64,000 nt of DNA. Source: Phreatobacter oligotrophus. Lineage in GTDB: Bacteria > Pseudomonadota > Alphaproteobacteria > Rhizobiales > Phreatobacteraceae. Positions 1 through 8,093 of this stretch are shown in pieces; position 1 is the stretch's first letter; every line of letters begins with the position of its first letter. The translations under genes and the position numbers were made by a program. The notes beneath the pieces are model-generated. The model ran no database searches. It was not told where the DNA came from and saw nothing but the letters and a program-made list of their open reading frames with translations. The DNA lies in the NCBI RefSeq assembly GCF_003046185.1, contig NZ_PZZL01000005.1, positions 124,001 through 188,000 of the forward strand, written 5' to 3'.

Positions 1-100
1 CTCCTCTCGGCAGTGCATGCGCATGCGATGGGGTTGACCGGGGTCACCGGAAGCGTTGCGCGGGAAGCGCTTGGCCGCCGATGTCCCCGGGTCTTTCGCG
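1..100 (-). promoter_or_regulatory. pufA-pufL spacer with probable pufL ribosome binding site
   Basis: This is the stretch after the pufA stop codon. Read on the minus strand it ends at the window edge in GAGAGGAG (positions 8 to 1), a strong Shine-Dalgarno sequence with no gene after it inside the window. In the usual puf order pufL starts here, so the site most likely serves pufL just outside. The spacer has GC-rich short inverted repeats but I cannot assign a defined RNA-processing hairpin. Confidence 0.45.
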
Positions 101-319
101 TCAAACGCCCGCGATGGTGATCGTCGTGCCGGCGACCGTGATGGTCGGGGCCGAGATCACGTCGGCGCGGGGCGCAGGGCGGGCGCGAGGGCCTTCGATC
201 CAGTTGAAGCGATCGGTGCTGAGCAGGATGAAGTGGATCAGCAGAGCGAGCGCGAACAGGAACGTGGCCATTGCGACGAGGACCCGCCTGGGGTCGAAGA
301 TGAGCCAGAGTTTCCACAT
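101..319 (-). CDS. pufA: Light-harvesting 1 (core antenna) alpha subunit
   Basis: PufA is the alpha polypeptide of the LH1 ring around the reaction centre; it binds bacteriochlorophyll a and carotenoid in the inner membrane. The 72-residue product starts [12 protein letters not shown], the classic LH1 alpha N-terminus, followed by one membrane helix. The helix carries the bacteriochlorophyll-ligand histidine in ALLIHF. The ATG at 319 was chosen because the open frame upstream of it lacks family character and the MWKLW start is diagnostic. The gene lies 14 bp downstream of pufB. The C-terminal tail after NWIEG is longer than in many LH1 alpha chains and contains an imperfect repeat (TITVAG, then TITIAG). 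Confidence 0.95.
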   Translation of the reverse strand: MWKLWLIFDPRRVLVAMATFLFALALLIHFILLSTDRFNWIEGPRARPAPRADVISAPTITVAGTTITIAGV

Positions 320-333
320 GAGATCTTCTCCCG

Positions 334-546
334 TCAGCCAATGAGCGTCTGAGCCACGACCGTGGCGCCGTCGATCATCGACTGCGCGTAGCCGCGGGGT
401 CCGGGGAGCCAGGGCCGCCACTGCCACGCCAGGAAATGGGCGATGATCGCGACGACCGTGAATCCGACGAAACCCTGGATGAAGTACTTGTGGAACTCCT
501 GAGCTTCCTCCTCGGTGAGGCCCGAAAGGGACTCTTTGTCAGCCAT
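334..546 (-). CDS. pufB: Light-harvesting 1 beta subunit
   Basis: PufB pairs with PufA to form the LH1 heterodimer. The 70-residue product has a charged N-terminus ([20 protein letters not shown]), one membrane span, and the conserved C-terminal pattern [13 protein letters not shown]. The histidine in that pattern ligates bacteriochlorophyll, and the tryptophans pack at the membrane surface. Length and motifs fit the family closely. It lies between pufQ and pufA in the standard pufQBA order and would be co-transcribed from the crtEF-bchCXYZ superoperon and from any local puf promoter in the 118-bp gap before it. Confidence 0.96.
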   Translation of the reverse strand: MADKESLSGLTEEEAQEFHKYFIQGFVGFTVVAIIAHFLAWQWRPWLPGPRGYAQSMIDGATVVAQTLIG

Positions 547-664
547 GATGGACTACTCCTCGTTTCGGCCCGAAGGCCGTCGCCGAGCCTTTCGGCACGG
601 CAGGGTCGCCGAAGGGCTGACGCCCTCCGGCCATTCGCCCGGTGACCCGGGCGAGGCGGACCGT

Positions 665-883
665 TCAGCCCATGAAGGCGAACGGAATGGCGGAAGCCGC
701 GGCCGCGCGGGCCTCGGCGAAGAGGGACAGGCTTTCGGGGGAAACGGTGCGCTCGCCGCGCAGGCGCGCGATGGCGGTGACGCACAGAAAGAAGGGGAAC
801 GAGGCCAGCATCAGCAGCCGGAATTCGATCCGGTCCATGCGGCGTGACCGCGAGGAGGCGGGCATGCGGGCGGCGTGATCCAT
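665..883 (-). CDS. pufQ: PufQ-like small membrane protein
   Basis: The 72-residue product has an Arg-rich N-terminal segment, one hydrophobic stretch (about residues 20-40, FRLLMLASFPFFLCVTAIAR), and a short C-terminal tail. PufQ is a poorly conserved single-span protein of about 70-75 residues that stimulates bacteriochlorophyll and complex formation in Rhodobacter. Identification rests mainly on position: exactly between bchZ (87-bp gap) and pufB, with matching size and topology. Sequence conservation alone would not be decisive. The start is the first in-frame ATG; a second methionine seven residues on could also serve. Confidence 0.75.
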   Translation of the reverse strand: MDHAARMPASSRSRRMDRIEFRLLMLASFPFFLCVTAIARLRGERTVSPESLSLFAEARAAAASAIPFAFMG

Positions 884-970
884 GGCTGGTCTCCCTGCCG
901 GTCGCGTGGCGCGACCTTGTCAATTGGACTGCACTGCGAAGGCGTGGCGCTTCAGGCGCCGTAGGCAAAG

Positions 971-2416
971 TCAGTTGGGCGGACGGCCGAGCTGGCCGGC
1001 GGCGCGCGTCACGGAATCGGGCCGGACGACGCCGACACCGGTCGCGCGGGCGTCACGTTCGGCGCTGTCGCGCAGGCGCTTGGCCGCGGAGATGCGCACG
1101 AGCACCGGATGGGTCTCGACGACCGCATCGAGCATGGCGCGGGCCTCTTCGCTCCAGGGCAGCTCGTCCTCGAGCCGCGAGGGCGTCGCCTCGATGCGGT
1201 CCATGTCGCTGGCGAGCGGCAGGATGTGGAAGAGCGCGTCGAACAGCGCGTTGCAGACCTCCTGGAGGAGGTAGGTCGCGCCCGCATAGCCCATGAACGG
1301 CGTGCCGGTGTGGCGGCGGATGATGGCACCGGGAAAGGAGGCGGGGATGAACACCGCCCGCGCCCCGCAATCGGCGAGATACATGCGCTCGTTGAAGCTG
1401 CCGAAGAGAATGAGCGGCGTGCGGTCGCGGATCGCCTGGCGCACCGCCTCGTTATCCGGCTTCACGCCGGCGCGGCGGGAGACGGCGAAGTGGCAGGGCA
1501 GGCCGAGCTCCTCGGAGAGGAAATGCTTGAGGCCGCGCGCATAGGTGTCGGTGGCGACGACGCCGAAACTCGCCGTGCCGAGGAAGTCCTGCGTCACCGA
1601 GCGCCACAGGTCCCAGAGCGGCTTGATCGTCGTGTGCTTCTCGCGCGCGATGAAGGGCTGCGGGTCGACGCCGGCGAGTTCGCCGAGCTTCTCGAGGAAG
1701 GCGGTGGTCGAGTGCAGGCCGATCGGCGCCTGCAGGTAGGGGCGCTCCAGCCGCTCGCAGAGGAGCCGCCCGAACTCGCGATAGAGGCAGATGTTGACGT
1801 CCGCATCGGCGAGCTTCGCCACGTCCTGCAGGTGGCTGCCGAGCGGGAACTCCATGTTCACCTCGCAGCCGATCCCCTCGACGAGGCGGCGGATCTCGGC
1901 GAGATCGGAGGGCATGTTGAAGGTGCCGTAGGCCGGCCCGATGATGTTGACGCGCGGCTTGGCGCCCGCCTCGCGGCGGCGCTCCGGCACCTTGCGCGGG
2001 CCGAACTCGGTCCACAGCCAGGACAGCGCGCGATCGGCGCTCTGCCACTGGTCCTCGTCGATGGTGCGCGGCAGGAAGCGCTTGATCGCTGTGCCTTCCG
2101 GCGTCACGCCGCCGCCGATCATCTCGGCGATGGAGCCGGTGACGACCACGGCCGGCAGGTCGGGATCGAGGGCGCGGTGGGCGCGGCGCATGGCCTGCTC
2201 CGTGCCCTTCTGGCCGAGCTCTTCCTCGGCGAGGCCGGTGACGACGATCGGCAGCTCATGCGGCGGCAGGGCGTCGGTGTAGTGCAGCACGGAGGTGACG
2301 GGGAGGTTCTCGCAGCCCACCGGGCCGTCGATCACCACCTGCAGGCCCTTGATCGCGGTGAAGACATAGACCGCGCCCCAGTAGCCCCCTGCCCTGTCAT
2401 GATCGAGGACGAGCAT
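971..2416 (-). CDS. bchZ: Chlorophyllide a reductase subunit Z
   Basis: BchZ is one half of the catalytic BchYZ component of chlorophyllide a oxidoreductase (COR). This nitrogenase-like enzyme reduces ring B of chlorin to bacteriochlorin with electrons from BchX. The 481-residue protein begins [19 protein letters not shown] and has the conserved [16 protein letters not shown] segment near residue 35, which contributes a cysteine of the kind that holds the shared iron-sulfur cluster. Length fits the family. The ATG shares one base with the bchY stop (TGATG overlap), so translation is probably coupled. It is the last bch gene of the crtEF-bchCXYZ-puf superoperon. Confidence 0.97.
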   Translation of the reverse strand: MLVLDHDRAGGYWGAVYVFTAIKGLQVVIDGPVGCENLPVTSVLHYTDALPPHELPIVVTGLAEEELGQKGTEQAMRRAHRALDPDLPAVVVTGSIAEMIGGGVTPEGTAIKRFLPRTIDEDQWQSADRALSWLWTEFGPRKVPERRREAGAKPRVNIIGPAYGTFNMPSDLAEIRRLVEGIGCEVNMEFPLGSHLQDVAKLADADVNICLYREFGRLLCERLERPYLQAPIGLHSTTAFLEKLGELAGVDPQPFIAREKHTTIKPLWDLWRSVTQDFLGTASFGVVATDTYARGLKHFLSEELGLPCHFAVSRRAGVKPDNEAVRQAIRDRTPLILFGSFNERMYLADCGARAVFIPASFPGAIIRRHTGTPFMGYAGATYLLQEVCNALFDALFHILPLASDMDRIEATPSRLEDELPWSEEARAMLDAVVETHPVLVRISAAKRLRDSAERDARATGVGVVRPDSVTRAAGQLGRPPN

Positions 2417-3963
2417 CAGAGCATCTCCTCGGCCTTGCGCTTCTTGGCGAGCGCATCGAGCTGGCGGCGGTACTTGGCGCGGAAATCCGGCCGCGGATCG
2501 GGGGTCTTGGACCAGACGCCGGCCGTGTCGCCGGAACCGACGCCCTCGAAGAAGGCCTTCATCCGGTCGAAGCGCGGCTTGTTGCCGAGCGCCGCATTGA
2601 CGACAGTGGCGAGCGAACCCGCTCCGGCGAGGCCGAAGAGCGGCCGGGCCGAGATGAGGTTGGTGAAGTAGAGGGCGGGAATGGCCCGCTCCTTCGCCTT
2701 CTGCACGACCGGCGTCGTGCCGATGGCGAGGTCCGGCTGGTGCGCGTCGAGCGCCTCGAGATCCTGCTCCAGCGAGGCGCGGTAGCGCACCGTCACGCCG
2801 CGCGCCTCGAGCCAGGCGCGATCCGGCTCTGACCAGGGCGTCTGCGGGCAGGCGGTGCCGACATAGCGCAGGTCCGCGCCGCTCTCGACCAGCAGGCGGC
2901 CGACGAGCAACTCCGAACCCTCGTAGCCCGACAGGGTGATGCGGCCGGAGATGCGGGCCCGCTCCAGCGCGGCGCCGATCAGCGGCAGCGCGCGGTTCTG
3001 CGCCTCGGCGATGCGCTCGGGCGCAACACCGGCGGCCTTGCCGATGGCGGCGAGCCAGTCGGCGGTGCCGTCGCGCCCGACCGGGGCCGAGGCGACGACC
3101 GGACGGCCGGCGGCCTCAAACTCGCGGATGCTCGCGGTGTAGAAGGGATGGATGGCGGCGACCGCCACGCAGTCGAGCGCGGCATAGAGCTCGCGCCACT
3201 CGCGGGTCGGCACGGCGGGGCCGGCGGCGAGGCCCATCGGGTCCAGCAGAGCGCCGATGCCCATGGGATCGGCGGGGAACATCTCGCCGAGCAGCGTCAC
3301 GGTCGGCCGATGGTTGGCGCGGGCGACACGGGGCGCCTGGACGGGGCCCTTTTCCGCCTCGCCGCGGGCATAGCGCAGCATGGCGCCGGCCAGCACGTCC
3401 TTGGCCTCGGCATGGGTCGGCACGCCGAAGCCCGGCACGTCGATGCCGATGACCCGCACGCCGTTGATCTGCTTCGGCAGCAGCTTCAGCGGCACGCCGG
3501 AGGCGGTCGGCACGCACAGATTGATGATGACGATCGCGTCGTAGAGCGCCGGATCGGCGAGGTCATGGACGGATTCGCGGATGTCCTCGAAGAGCTTGCC
3601 GGTGACCAGCGATTCCGAATTGAACGGCACGTAGCCGACGGTCCGCCGCGCGCCGTAGAAGTGCGAGGTGAAGGTGAGGCCGTAGACGCAGCAGGCGGAG
3701 CCTGAGAGCACGGTCGCGGTGCGCCGCATCCTCAAGCCGACGCGCAGCGAGCCGAAGGCCGGGCACATGCTCTGCGGCTGGTCATGCGGGCCCTTCGGAT
3801 AGTCGGCCGCATATTGGTCCAGCACGTCGCTCTTGCCGGCGGCGCGCGCCGCCTCCTCCATCTGCGCCTTGCCGCCATGGCAGCCGGGCTCCGACGCCTC
3901 GGGAGGCATCGGCTTGGCAGCGGCCGAAAGGGGCTTGGCGAGGGTGTCGAGGAGGCGAGCCAT
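2416..3963 (-). CDS. bchY: Chlorophyllide a reductase subunit Y
   Basis: BchY forms the NifD/K-like heterotetramer with BchZ that binds chlorophyllide a and carries the cluster accepting electrons from BchX. The protein is 515 residues from the ATG at 3963 ([12 protein letters not shown]). Family-typical segments are [19 protein letters not shown] and [19 protein letters not shown], both with conserved cysteines. A longer open frame upstream is only a shadow of bchX. The start lies 2 bp after the bchX stop, and the end overlaps bchZ by one base. Confidence 0.96.
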   Translation of the reverse strand: MARLLDTLAKPLSAAAKPMPPEASEPGCHGGKAQMEEAARAAGKSDVLDQYAADYPKGPHDQPQSMCPAFGSLRVGLRMRRTATVLSGSACCVYGLTFTSHFYGARRTVGYVPFNSESLVTGKLFEDIRESVHDLADPALYDAIVIINLCVPTASGVPLKLLPKQINGVRVIGIDVPGFGVPTHAEAKDVLAGAMLRYARGEAEKGPVQAPRVARANHRPTVTLLGEMFPADPMGIGALLDPMGLAAGPAVPTREWRELYAALDCVAVAAIHPFYTASIREFEAAGRPVVASAPVGRDGTADWLAAIGKAAGVAPERIAEAQNRALPLIGAALERARISGRITLSGYEGSELLVGRLLVESGADLRYVGTACPQTPWSEPDRAWLEARGVTVRYRASLEQDLEALDAHQPDLAIGTTPVVQKAKERAIPALYFTNLISARPLFGLAGAGSLATVVNAALGNKPRFDRMKAFFEGVGSGDTAGVWSKTPDPRPDFRAKYRRQLDALAKKRKAEEML

Positions 3964-3965
3964 CG

Positions 3966-4976
3966 TCACACCGTGTCGTAGATGATTTCGAGGGAGGGCT
4001 GCTGCAGCAGCACGCCGCCGCGCAGGTCCGCCTGGCTCGCCGGCTGCAGCACCACGCCGCGGCCGACCGCATCGCCCTTGAACAGGCCGAGAAGGGCGTC
4101 CTGGTTCAGCGGCTTCGGCCTGACGGGCGGAGCCCCCGCGACGTTCTGGGCGAGCTCGGCGAAGAGCGAGGCCCACTGGCTGTCGGGATGGCCGACGATC
4201 TCGTAATTGGCGCTCTTGCGCCTCAGGTCGTCGTCCTGCGGGATGGCCGCCAGGATGGGGATGCCGGCTTCCGCCGCGAAGGCCGAGGCCTCGCCCGTGC
4301 CGTCGTCCTTGTTGATGACCATGCCGGCGACGCCGACATTGCCGCCGAGCTTGCGGAAGTATTCCACCGCCGAGCAGACATTGTTGGCGACATAGAGCGA
4401 CTGCAGGTCGTTCGAGCCGACGACGATGACCTTCTGGCACATGTCGCGGGCGATCGGCAGGCCGAAGCCGCCGCAGACCACGTCGCCGAGGAAGTCGAGC
4501 AGGACATAGTCGAAGTCCCACTCGTGGAAGCCGAGTTTCTCGAGCAGCTCGAAGCCGTGGATGATGCCACGCCCGCCGCAACCGCGGCCGACCTCGGGGC
4601 CGCCGAGCTCCATGGCGAAGACGCCGTCGCGCTTGAAGCAGACGTCCTCGATGCGGACCTCCTCGCCGGCGAGTTTCTTCTTCGACGAGGTCTCGATGAT
4701 GGTCGGGCAGGCCCGGCCGCCGAAGAGCAGGGACGTCGTGTCGCTCTTGGGGTCGCAGCCGATCAGCAGGACACGCTGGCCCTGCTGCGCCATCATGTAG
4801 GAGAGATTGGCGAGCGTGAAGCTCTTGCCGATCCCGCCCTTGCCGTAGATGGCGATGATCTGGGTCTGCCGGGTCCCAGGAGCAGCCGCCGTGTCCTCGG
4901 CCTCCTGGATCATGGCATCCAGCGCGGGGCCGGTCGTGGCGGCGTTCGGCTCGAGAGCCGTGAGCGGCGCGTTCAT
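3966..4976 (-). CDS. bchX: Chlorophyllide a reductase iron protein BchX
   Basis: BchX is the NifH-like ATP-dependent electron donor to BchYZ. The 336-residue protein has a P-loop YGKGGIGKS near residue 45, a switch region [12 protein letters not shown], and GRGCGGRG. The two cysteines in the last two motifs are the intersubunit [4Fe-4S] ligands of this family. It is distinguished from BchL (31630-32538) by its longer N-terminus and the SKKKLAGEE segment. It overlaps bchC by 4 bp (ATGA) upstream and precedes bchY by 2 bp. Confidence 0.97.
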   Translation of the reverse strand: MNAPLTALEPNAATTGPALDAMIQEAEDTAAAPGTRQTQIIAIYGKGGIGKSFTLANLSYMMAQQGQRVLLIGCDPKSDTTSLLFGGRACPTIIETSSKKKLAGEEVRIEDVCFKRDGVFAMELGGPEVGRGCGGRGIIHGFELLEKLGFHEWDFDYVLLDFLGDVVCGGFGLPIARDMCQKVIVVGSNDLQSLYVANNVCSAVEYFRKLGGNVGVAGMVINKDDGTGEASAFAAEAGIPILAAIPQDDDLRRKSANYEIVGHPDSQWASLFAELAQNVAGAPPVRPKPLNQDALLGLFKGDAVGRGVVLQPASQADLRGGVLLQQPSLEIIYDTV

Positions 4977-5908
4977 GCGGATGCCCTCCAGGTGATGAGT
5001 GCCTTGACGCAGTCGGGGTCTTCGAAGGCCGTGCGATAGGCCTCAGCTGCGGCAGGCGGGGGAAAGCGGTGTGTGACGAGACCGTCGAGGCTGAGACGCC
5101 CCGAGCGCACCAGGGTCAGGGCGCGGTCGACGTCCTCGGGCCGGAACTCCGCGGCGATGCGGATCATCGCCTCGCGCATGAAGGCCGGCGGGAAGGTGAA
5201 GGCGAGCGGCTGCTCGTAGAAGCCGGCAAGGACGACGGCGCCGCCGCGACGCAGGCGCGCGATGAGCGTGTCGAGTAGGCCGGCATCGCCGCTGGCATCC
5301 ATGATGATGCCGCGGTCGGCCGTGGCGTCCTCGGCGGGATCGATGACGGGATAGCCGGTGGCGCCGCTGCGCCGGCTGGCGCGGGTCTCCCACACGGTCG
5401 GCGCCGGGGCGCCCTCGGCCATCGTGACCCGGGCGATGAGGCGGCCAAGCACGCCGTGTCCGACGATGAGCTCGGGCAGGCCGCCGACGCGGATGGCGTG
5501 GCAGGCGGTGGCGGCAAGGGCGAGGAGGATGGCCTGGTCACCCATCGCGACATCGACGGGCGTGGCGCGATCGGCGGCGACGATGAGGCGCTGGGCGGCG
5601 CCGCCGAAGAGGCCGCGCACCGACTTGAAGCCGCGTGAGCCGGGAACGAAGACGCGCTCACCGATCCGATGGCGGGCATTCGCGCCGGCATCGACGATCT
5701 CGCCGACGGTCTCGTAGCCGGGAACGAGGGGATAGCCGAGGCCCGGGAACGGCGGCATGCGGCCGGACCACAGCAGCCGCTCCGTGCCGCTGCTGATGCC
5801 GGACCACAGCACGTCGACGATGACGTCGTTCTCAGACAGGCCCAAGAGTTCGACGCGGTCGAGATCCAGGCGGTGCGGCTCACGCAGGATGACTGCCAGC
5901 GTCTTCAC
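4973..5908 (-). CDS. bchC: 3-hydroxyethyl bacteriochlorophyllide a dehydrogenase
   Basis: BchC is a zinc-less medium-chain dehydrogenase-like enzyme that oxidises the C3 hydroxyethyl group to acetyl in bacteriochlorophyll a synthesis. The 311-residue protein starts MKTLAVILREPHRLDL, has the GxGVLG-type nucleotide-binding region (IVGHGVLGRLIARV) near residue 150, and a GYETVGEIVD segment of the alcohol-dehydrogenase fold. The start codon is GTG at 5908. The 86 bp between it and the crtF stop hold its own promoter and two PpsR-like operators, as in Rhodobacter. It overlaps bchX by 4 bp. Confidence 0.95.
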   Translation of the reverse strand: MKTLAVILREPHRLDLDRVELLGLSENDVIVDVLWSGISSGTERLLWSGRMPPFPGLGYPLVPGYETVGEIVDAGANARHRIGERVFVPGSRGFKSVRGLFGGAAQRLIVAADRATPVDVAMGDQAILLALAATACHAIRVGGLPELIVGHGVLGRLIARVTMAEGAPAPTVWETRASRRSGATGYPVIDPAEDATADRGIIMDASGDAGLLDTLIARLRRGGAVVLAGFYEQPLAFTFPPAFMREAMIRIAAEFRPEDVDRALTLVRSGRLSLDGLVTHRFPPPAAAEAYRTAFEDPDCVKALITWRASA

Positions 5909-5949
5909 GATCGACCTCCAGGGTCGTGCCCGCCTAAAGACTGGGCATA

Positions 5950-5993
5950 AGTCATCTTAGGATGACACGACAGAGTGTCAATTATTTTTTACG
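5950..5993 (-). promoter_or_regulatory. bchC promoter with paired PpsR/CrtJ-like operators
   Basis: Two degenerate PpsR boxes are visible: AGT-N12-ACA at 5950-5967 and TGT-N12-ACG at 5976-5993, separated by exactly 8 bp. This 8-bp spacing of two boxes is the known bchC arrangement for cooperative CrtJ/PpsR binding. On the minus strand a sigma-70-like promoter runs through them: TTGACA (plus 5981-5976), a 16-bp spacer, and TAAGAT (plus 5959-5954). The -35 lies in one box and the -10 in the other, so bound repressor would block polymerase. Confidence 0.8.
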
Positions 5994-5994
5994 T

Positions 5995-7131
5995 TCAGGA
6001 GTGACGCGTCGCCGTGACAAGGCCGGCGAAGAGCGGCCGGCGGGTCGCAACGCGGCGCGGCGCCTGGAAACCGGCCTCGACCAGCATGGCCATCAAAGTG
6101 TCAGGCGAGCGGGCGCGGCCCTGGCCCATGGCGAGCAGGTAGAAGCCGAAATAGGCATCGGCCATCGGCGCGACCGCTGCCGATTCCGCCATGGGCTCGG
6201 CGATGACGATGCTTCCACCCGGCACCAGGGCCTCGTGGACCCGCTTCAGGAGGGGGCACACCACGGCATCTTCATGGTCGTGGACGACACGGACCAGCGT
6301 GACGAGATCCATGCCCGCAGGGAGCGGATCGTCGGGGAATCGGCCGCCATGGATCATCACCGATTCGGGCAGGGCCGGATTGTGTGCGGCATGGGCCGTC
6401 ACCGCCGGCAGGTCGAAGAGGTGGAGCTCGGCCGCGGGCGCGCGGCGGTGGAGCGCGGCGAGGAAGGTGCCGTTGCCGCCACCGACATCGAGCACGACCC
6501 GGTGCTTGTCGACCGGATAGGCGTCAAGGATGTCGTCGGCCACCAGCGCCTGCGAGCGCGCCATGAGCGCGGTGTAGTCAGCCGCCGAATCCGCCGCCTC
6601 CGCCGAGCCGCCATCGCCATAGGCCCAGAAGCGCCTGAGATGGGAGGGCGGAGCCTCGCCGCGCAGCAGCGCGATCGGGTCGGCGAGGTCCGCATAGAGC
6701 ATGGCATGGTGCTCGACCATGGCGAGCGCGCCGGGATTGCCGGTCAGCGCCGCGCCCTTGAGGCCGAGGCCAACCGTGTCGCCTCGCCATTCCAGGAGGC
6801 CGAGGGCGATGGCCGCCCGCACCAGCCGGTCCGCCGCCTCCGGCGAGAGGCGGGCACGTGCAGCAATGTCGGAGAGCGGCAGAGGCCCGCGCGTCAGCAT
6901 CGCGAAGAGGTCCAGCCTCACGCAGGCGAAGAGCACCTGCGAATAGACAAAGCCGGCACACAGATCGAAGAGGTCGCTGGCATGGCGATGCGCCGTGCCC
7001 CGGGTCAGCGGGAACGAGGCCGAGAAACGCTGAAACGCCGGATCGGCGACGAGCCGATCACGGCGCTGCTTCAGCCAGCCGGCGAGCCGCTCGAAAGGGC
7101 CCGCGCGCCGGTCCGGCATGGTGGCGGTCAT
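5995..7131 (-). CDS. crtF: Demethylspheroidene O-methyltransferase
   Basis: CrtF methylates the tertiary hydroxyl introduced by CrtC, using S-adenosylmethionine, on the way to spheroidene or spirilloxanthin. The 378-residue protein has an N-terminal winged-helix dimerisation region (about 50-190) and a Rossmann methyltransferase domain with the SAM motif VLDVGGGNGTFLAAL near residue 215. The catalytic-region segment RVVHDHED follows. This is the O-methyltransferase type 2 layout. It overlaps crtE by 4 bp (ATGA), so crtE and crtF are translationally coupled. Its stop lies 2 bp from the bchC operator pair, so readthrough into bchCXYZ-puf is likely. Confidence 0.95.
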   Translation of the reverse strand: MTATMPDRRAGPFERLAGWLKQRRDRLVADPAFQRFSASFPLTRGTAHRHASDLFDLCAGFVYSQVLFACVRLDLFAMLTRGPLPLSDIAARARLSPEAADRLVRAAIALGLLEWRGDTVGLGLKGAALTGNPGALAMVEHHAMLYADLADPIALLRGEAPPSHLRRFWAYGDGGSAEAADSAADYTALMARSQALVADDILDAYPVDKHRVVLDVGGGNGTFLAALHRRAPAAELHLFDLPAVTAHAAHNPALPESVMIHGGRFPDDPLPAGMDLVTLVRVVHDHEDAVVCPLLKRVHEALVPGGSIVIAEPMAESAAVAPMADAYFGFYLLAMGQGRARSPDTLMAMLVEAGFQAPRRVATRRPLFAGLVTATRHS

Positions 7132-7997
7132 GCCGCAGTGCGGACGAGCCCCGCCGGCAGGAAGCGCTTGGTCTCAAGCAGGATGGCGGCGCGCAGCTGC
7201 GCCTGGCCGGGGCAGACCGGGACGGCGGCAATGGCCTCGACCACCGTGCGGTCGAGCAGCGCCAGCGCCTCGTCGAGGCCCATCTCATGGGCGACGTTCG
7301 GCCGGCCCAGCAGGCTATCGCGGTTGCTGGTCTTGCCCGTCTGCTCGGAGGTCGCGGCGATGTCGCTGATGTCGTCGGCGACCTGATAGGCCTCGCCGAG
7401 ACGTTCGCCGAGATCCCGCCATGCCAGCGGATCGGCGCCGGCGGCGAGTGCACCGGCCGCCGTGGCGCCGGCGAAGAGCGACGCGGTCTTGGCGCGGTGA
7501 TAGGCGGCGACCGAGACGGTCGGCTCGCTCTCCCAGGCCTGGCCGGCGCAGATGCCGGCCGGCGCACCGACGGCCTGACCGACGAGCCGGACCAGACCGC
7601 CGAGCTTGCGGGCATCGCCGGGCACGCCGCGGGCAATGGTCTCGAAGGCGAGGACGATCAGCGCGTCACCCGCCAGGACCGCGACCGGCTGACCGAAGGC
7701 GCGATGCACCGAGGGCTTGCCGCGGCGCTCGTCGGCATCGTCGAAACAGGGGAGGTCGTCATGGACGAGCGAGGCGCAGTGGAGGAACTCGATGGCCGCC
7801 GCCGCGGCATCGGCCGCATCGGGATCCGAACCGCCGCAGGCCTCCGAGACGGCCATCACCAGCCTCGGCCTGATGCGGTGCCCCGCCGGAAACACTGCAT
7901 ACCGCAGAGCCGCCGCAAGACCGGGGGGACAATCGGCGCCCTCCGCCTTGGTAAGAGCGACGTCCAGGGCCTTTTCGATCCGAATGCCGAGATCCAT
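7128..7997 (-). CDS. crtE: Geranylgeranyl diphosphate synthase
   Basis: CrtE condenses isopentenyl diphosphate units to C20 GGPP, the common precursor of the carotenoids and of the bacteriochlorophyll tail. The 289-residue polyprenyl synthase has the first aspartate-rich motif DDLPCFDDAD (about residue 85) and the second motif DDISD (about residue 215). Both are needed for magnesium-diphosphate binding. The ATG at 7997 begins MDLGIRIEKALDVAL. Two PpsR boxes lie immediately upstream, shared with the divergent crtD, so repression by oxygen and light through PpsR is expected. Confidence 0.95.
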   Translation of the reverse strand: MDLGIRIEKALDVALTKAEGADCPPGLAAALRYAVFPAGHRIRPRLVMAVSEACGGSDPDAADAAAAAIEFLHCASLVHDDLPCFDDADERRGKPSVHRAFGQPVAVLAGDALIVLAFETIARGVPGDARKLGGLVRLVGQAVGAPAGICAGQAWESEPTVSVAAYHRAKTASLFAGATAAGALAAGADPLAWRDLGERLGEAYQVADDISDIAATSEQTGKTSNRDSLLGRPNVAHEMGLDEALALLDRTVVEAIAAVPVCPGQAQLRAAILLETKRFLPAGLVRTAA

Positions 7998-8012
7998 GGC
8001 CTTCCCCCTTCA

Positions 8013-8030
8013 TGTCAATTTCATTTGACA
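8013..8030. promoter_or_regulatory. PpsR/CrtJ operator, crtE-proximal
   Basis: This is a perfect TGT-N12-ACA palindrome with extended arms (TGTCAAtttcatTTGACA), which matches the PpsR/CrtJ consensus TGTcN10gACA. It lies 16 bp upstream of the crtE start in the crtE-crtD divergent gap. The right half, TTGACA, also looks like a -35 element for rightward transcription towards crtD. Confidence 0.88.
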
Positions 8031-8043
8031 CTTGGAACCGTCA

Positions 8044-8061
8044 TGTAAACTGTATCTGACA
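8044..8061. promoter_or_regulatory. PpsR/CrtJ operator, crtD-proximal
   Basis: This is a second TGT-N12-ACA match (TGTAAActgtatCTGACA) in the crtE-crtD gap, 31 bp from the first measured start to start. That is close to three helical turns, which would put both boxes on the same DNA face. It lies 32 bp before the crtD GTG. A further TGTCA half-site follows at 8070-8074. Confidence 0.82.
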
Positions 8062-8093
8062 CTTTCCGCTGTCAATGGGAATCTGGTGGCGCC

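Noticed and set aside
1109-2671. Long plus-strand open frame opposite bchZ and bchY
   Set aside because: It is a mirror of the minus-strand coding bias with no recognisable domain.
2416-4581. Long open frame extending bchY far upstream
   Set aside because: The upstream part is an Arg-rich shadow of bchX; the real bchY start is the ATG at 3963.
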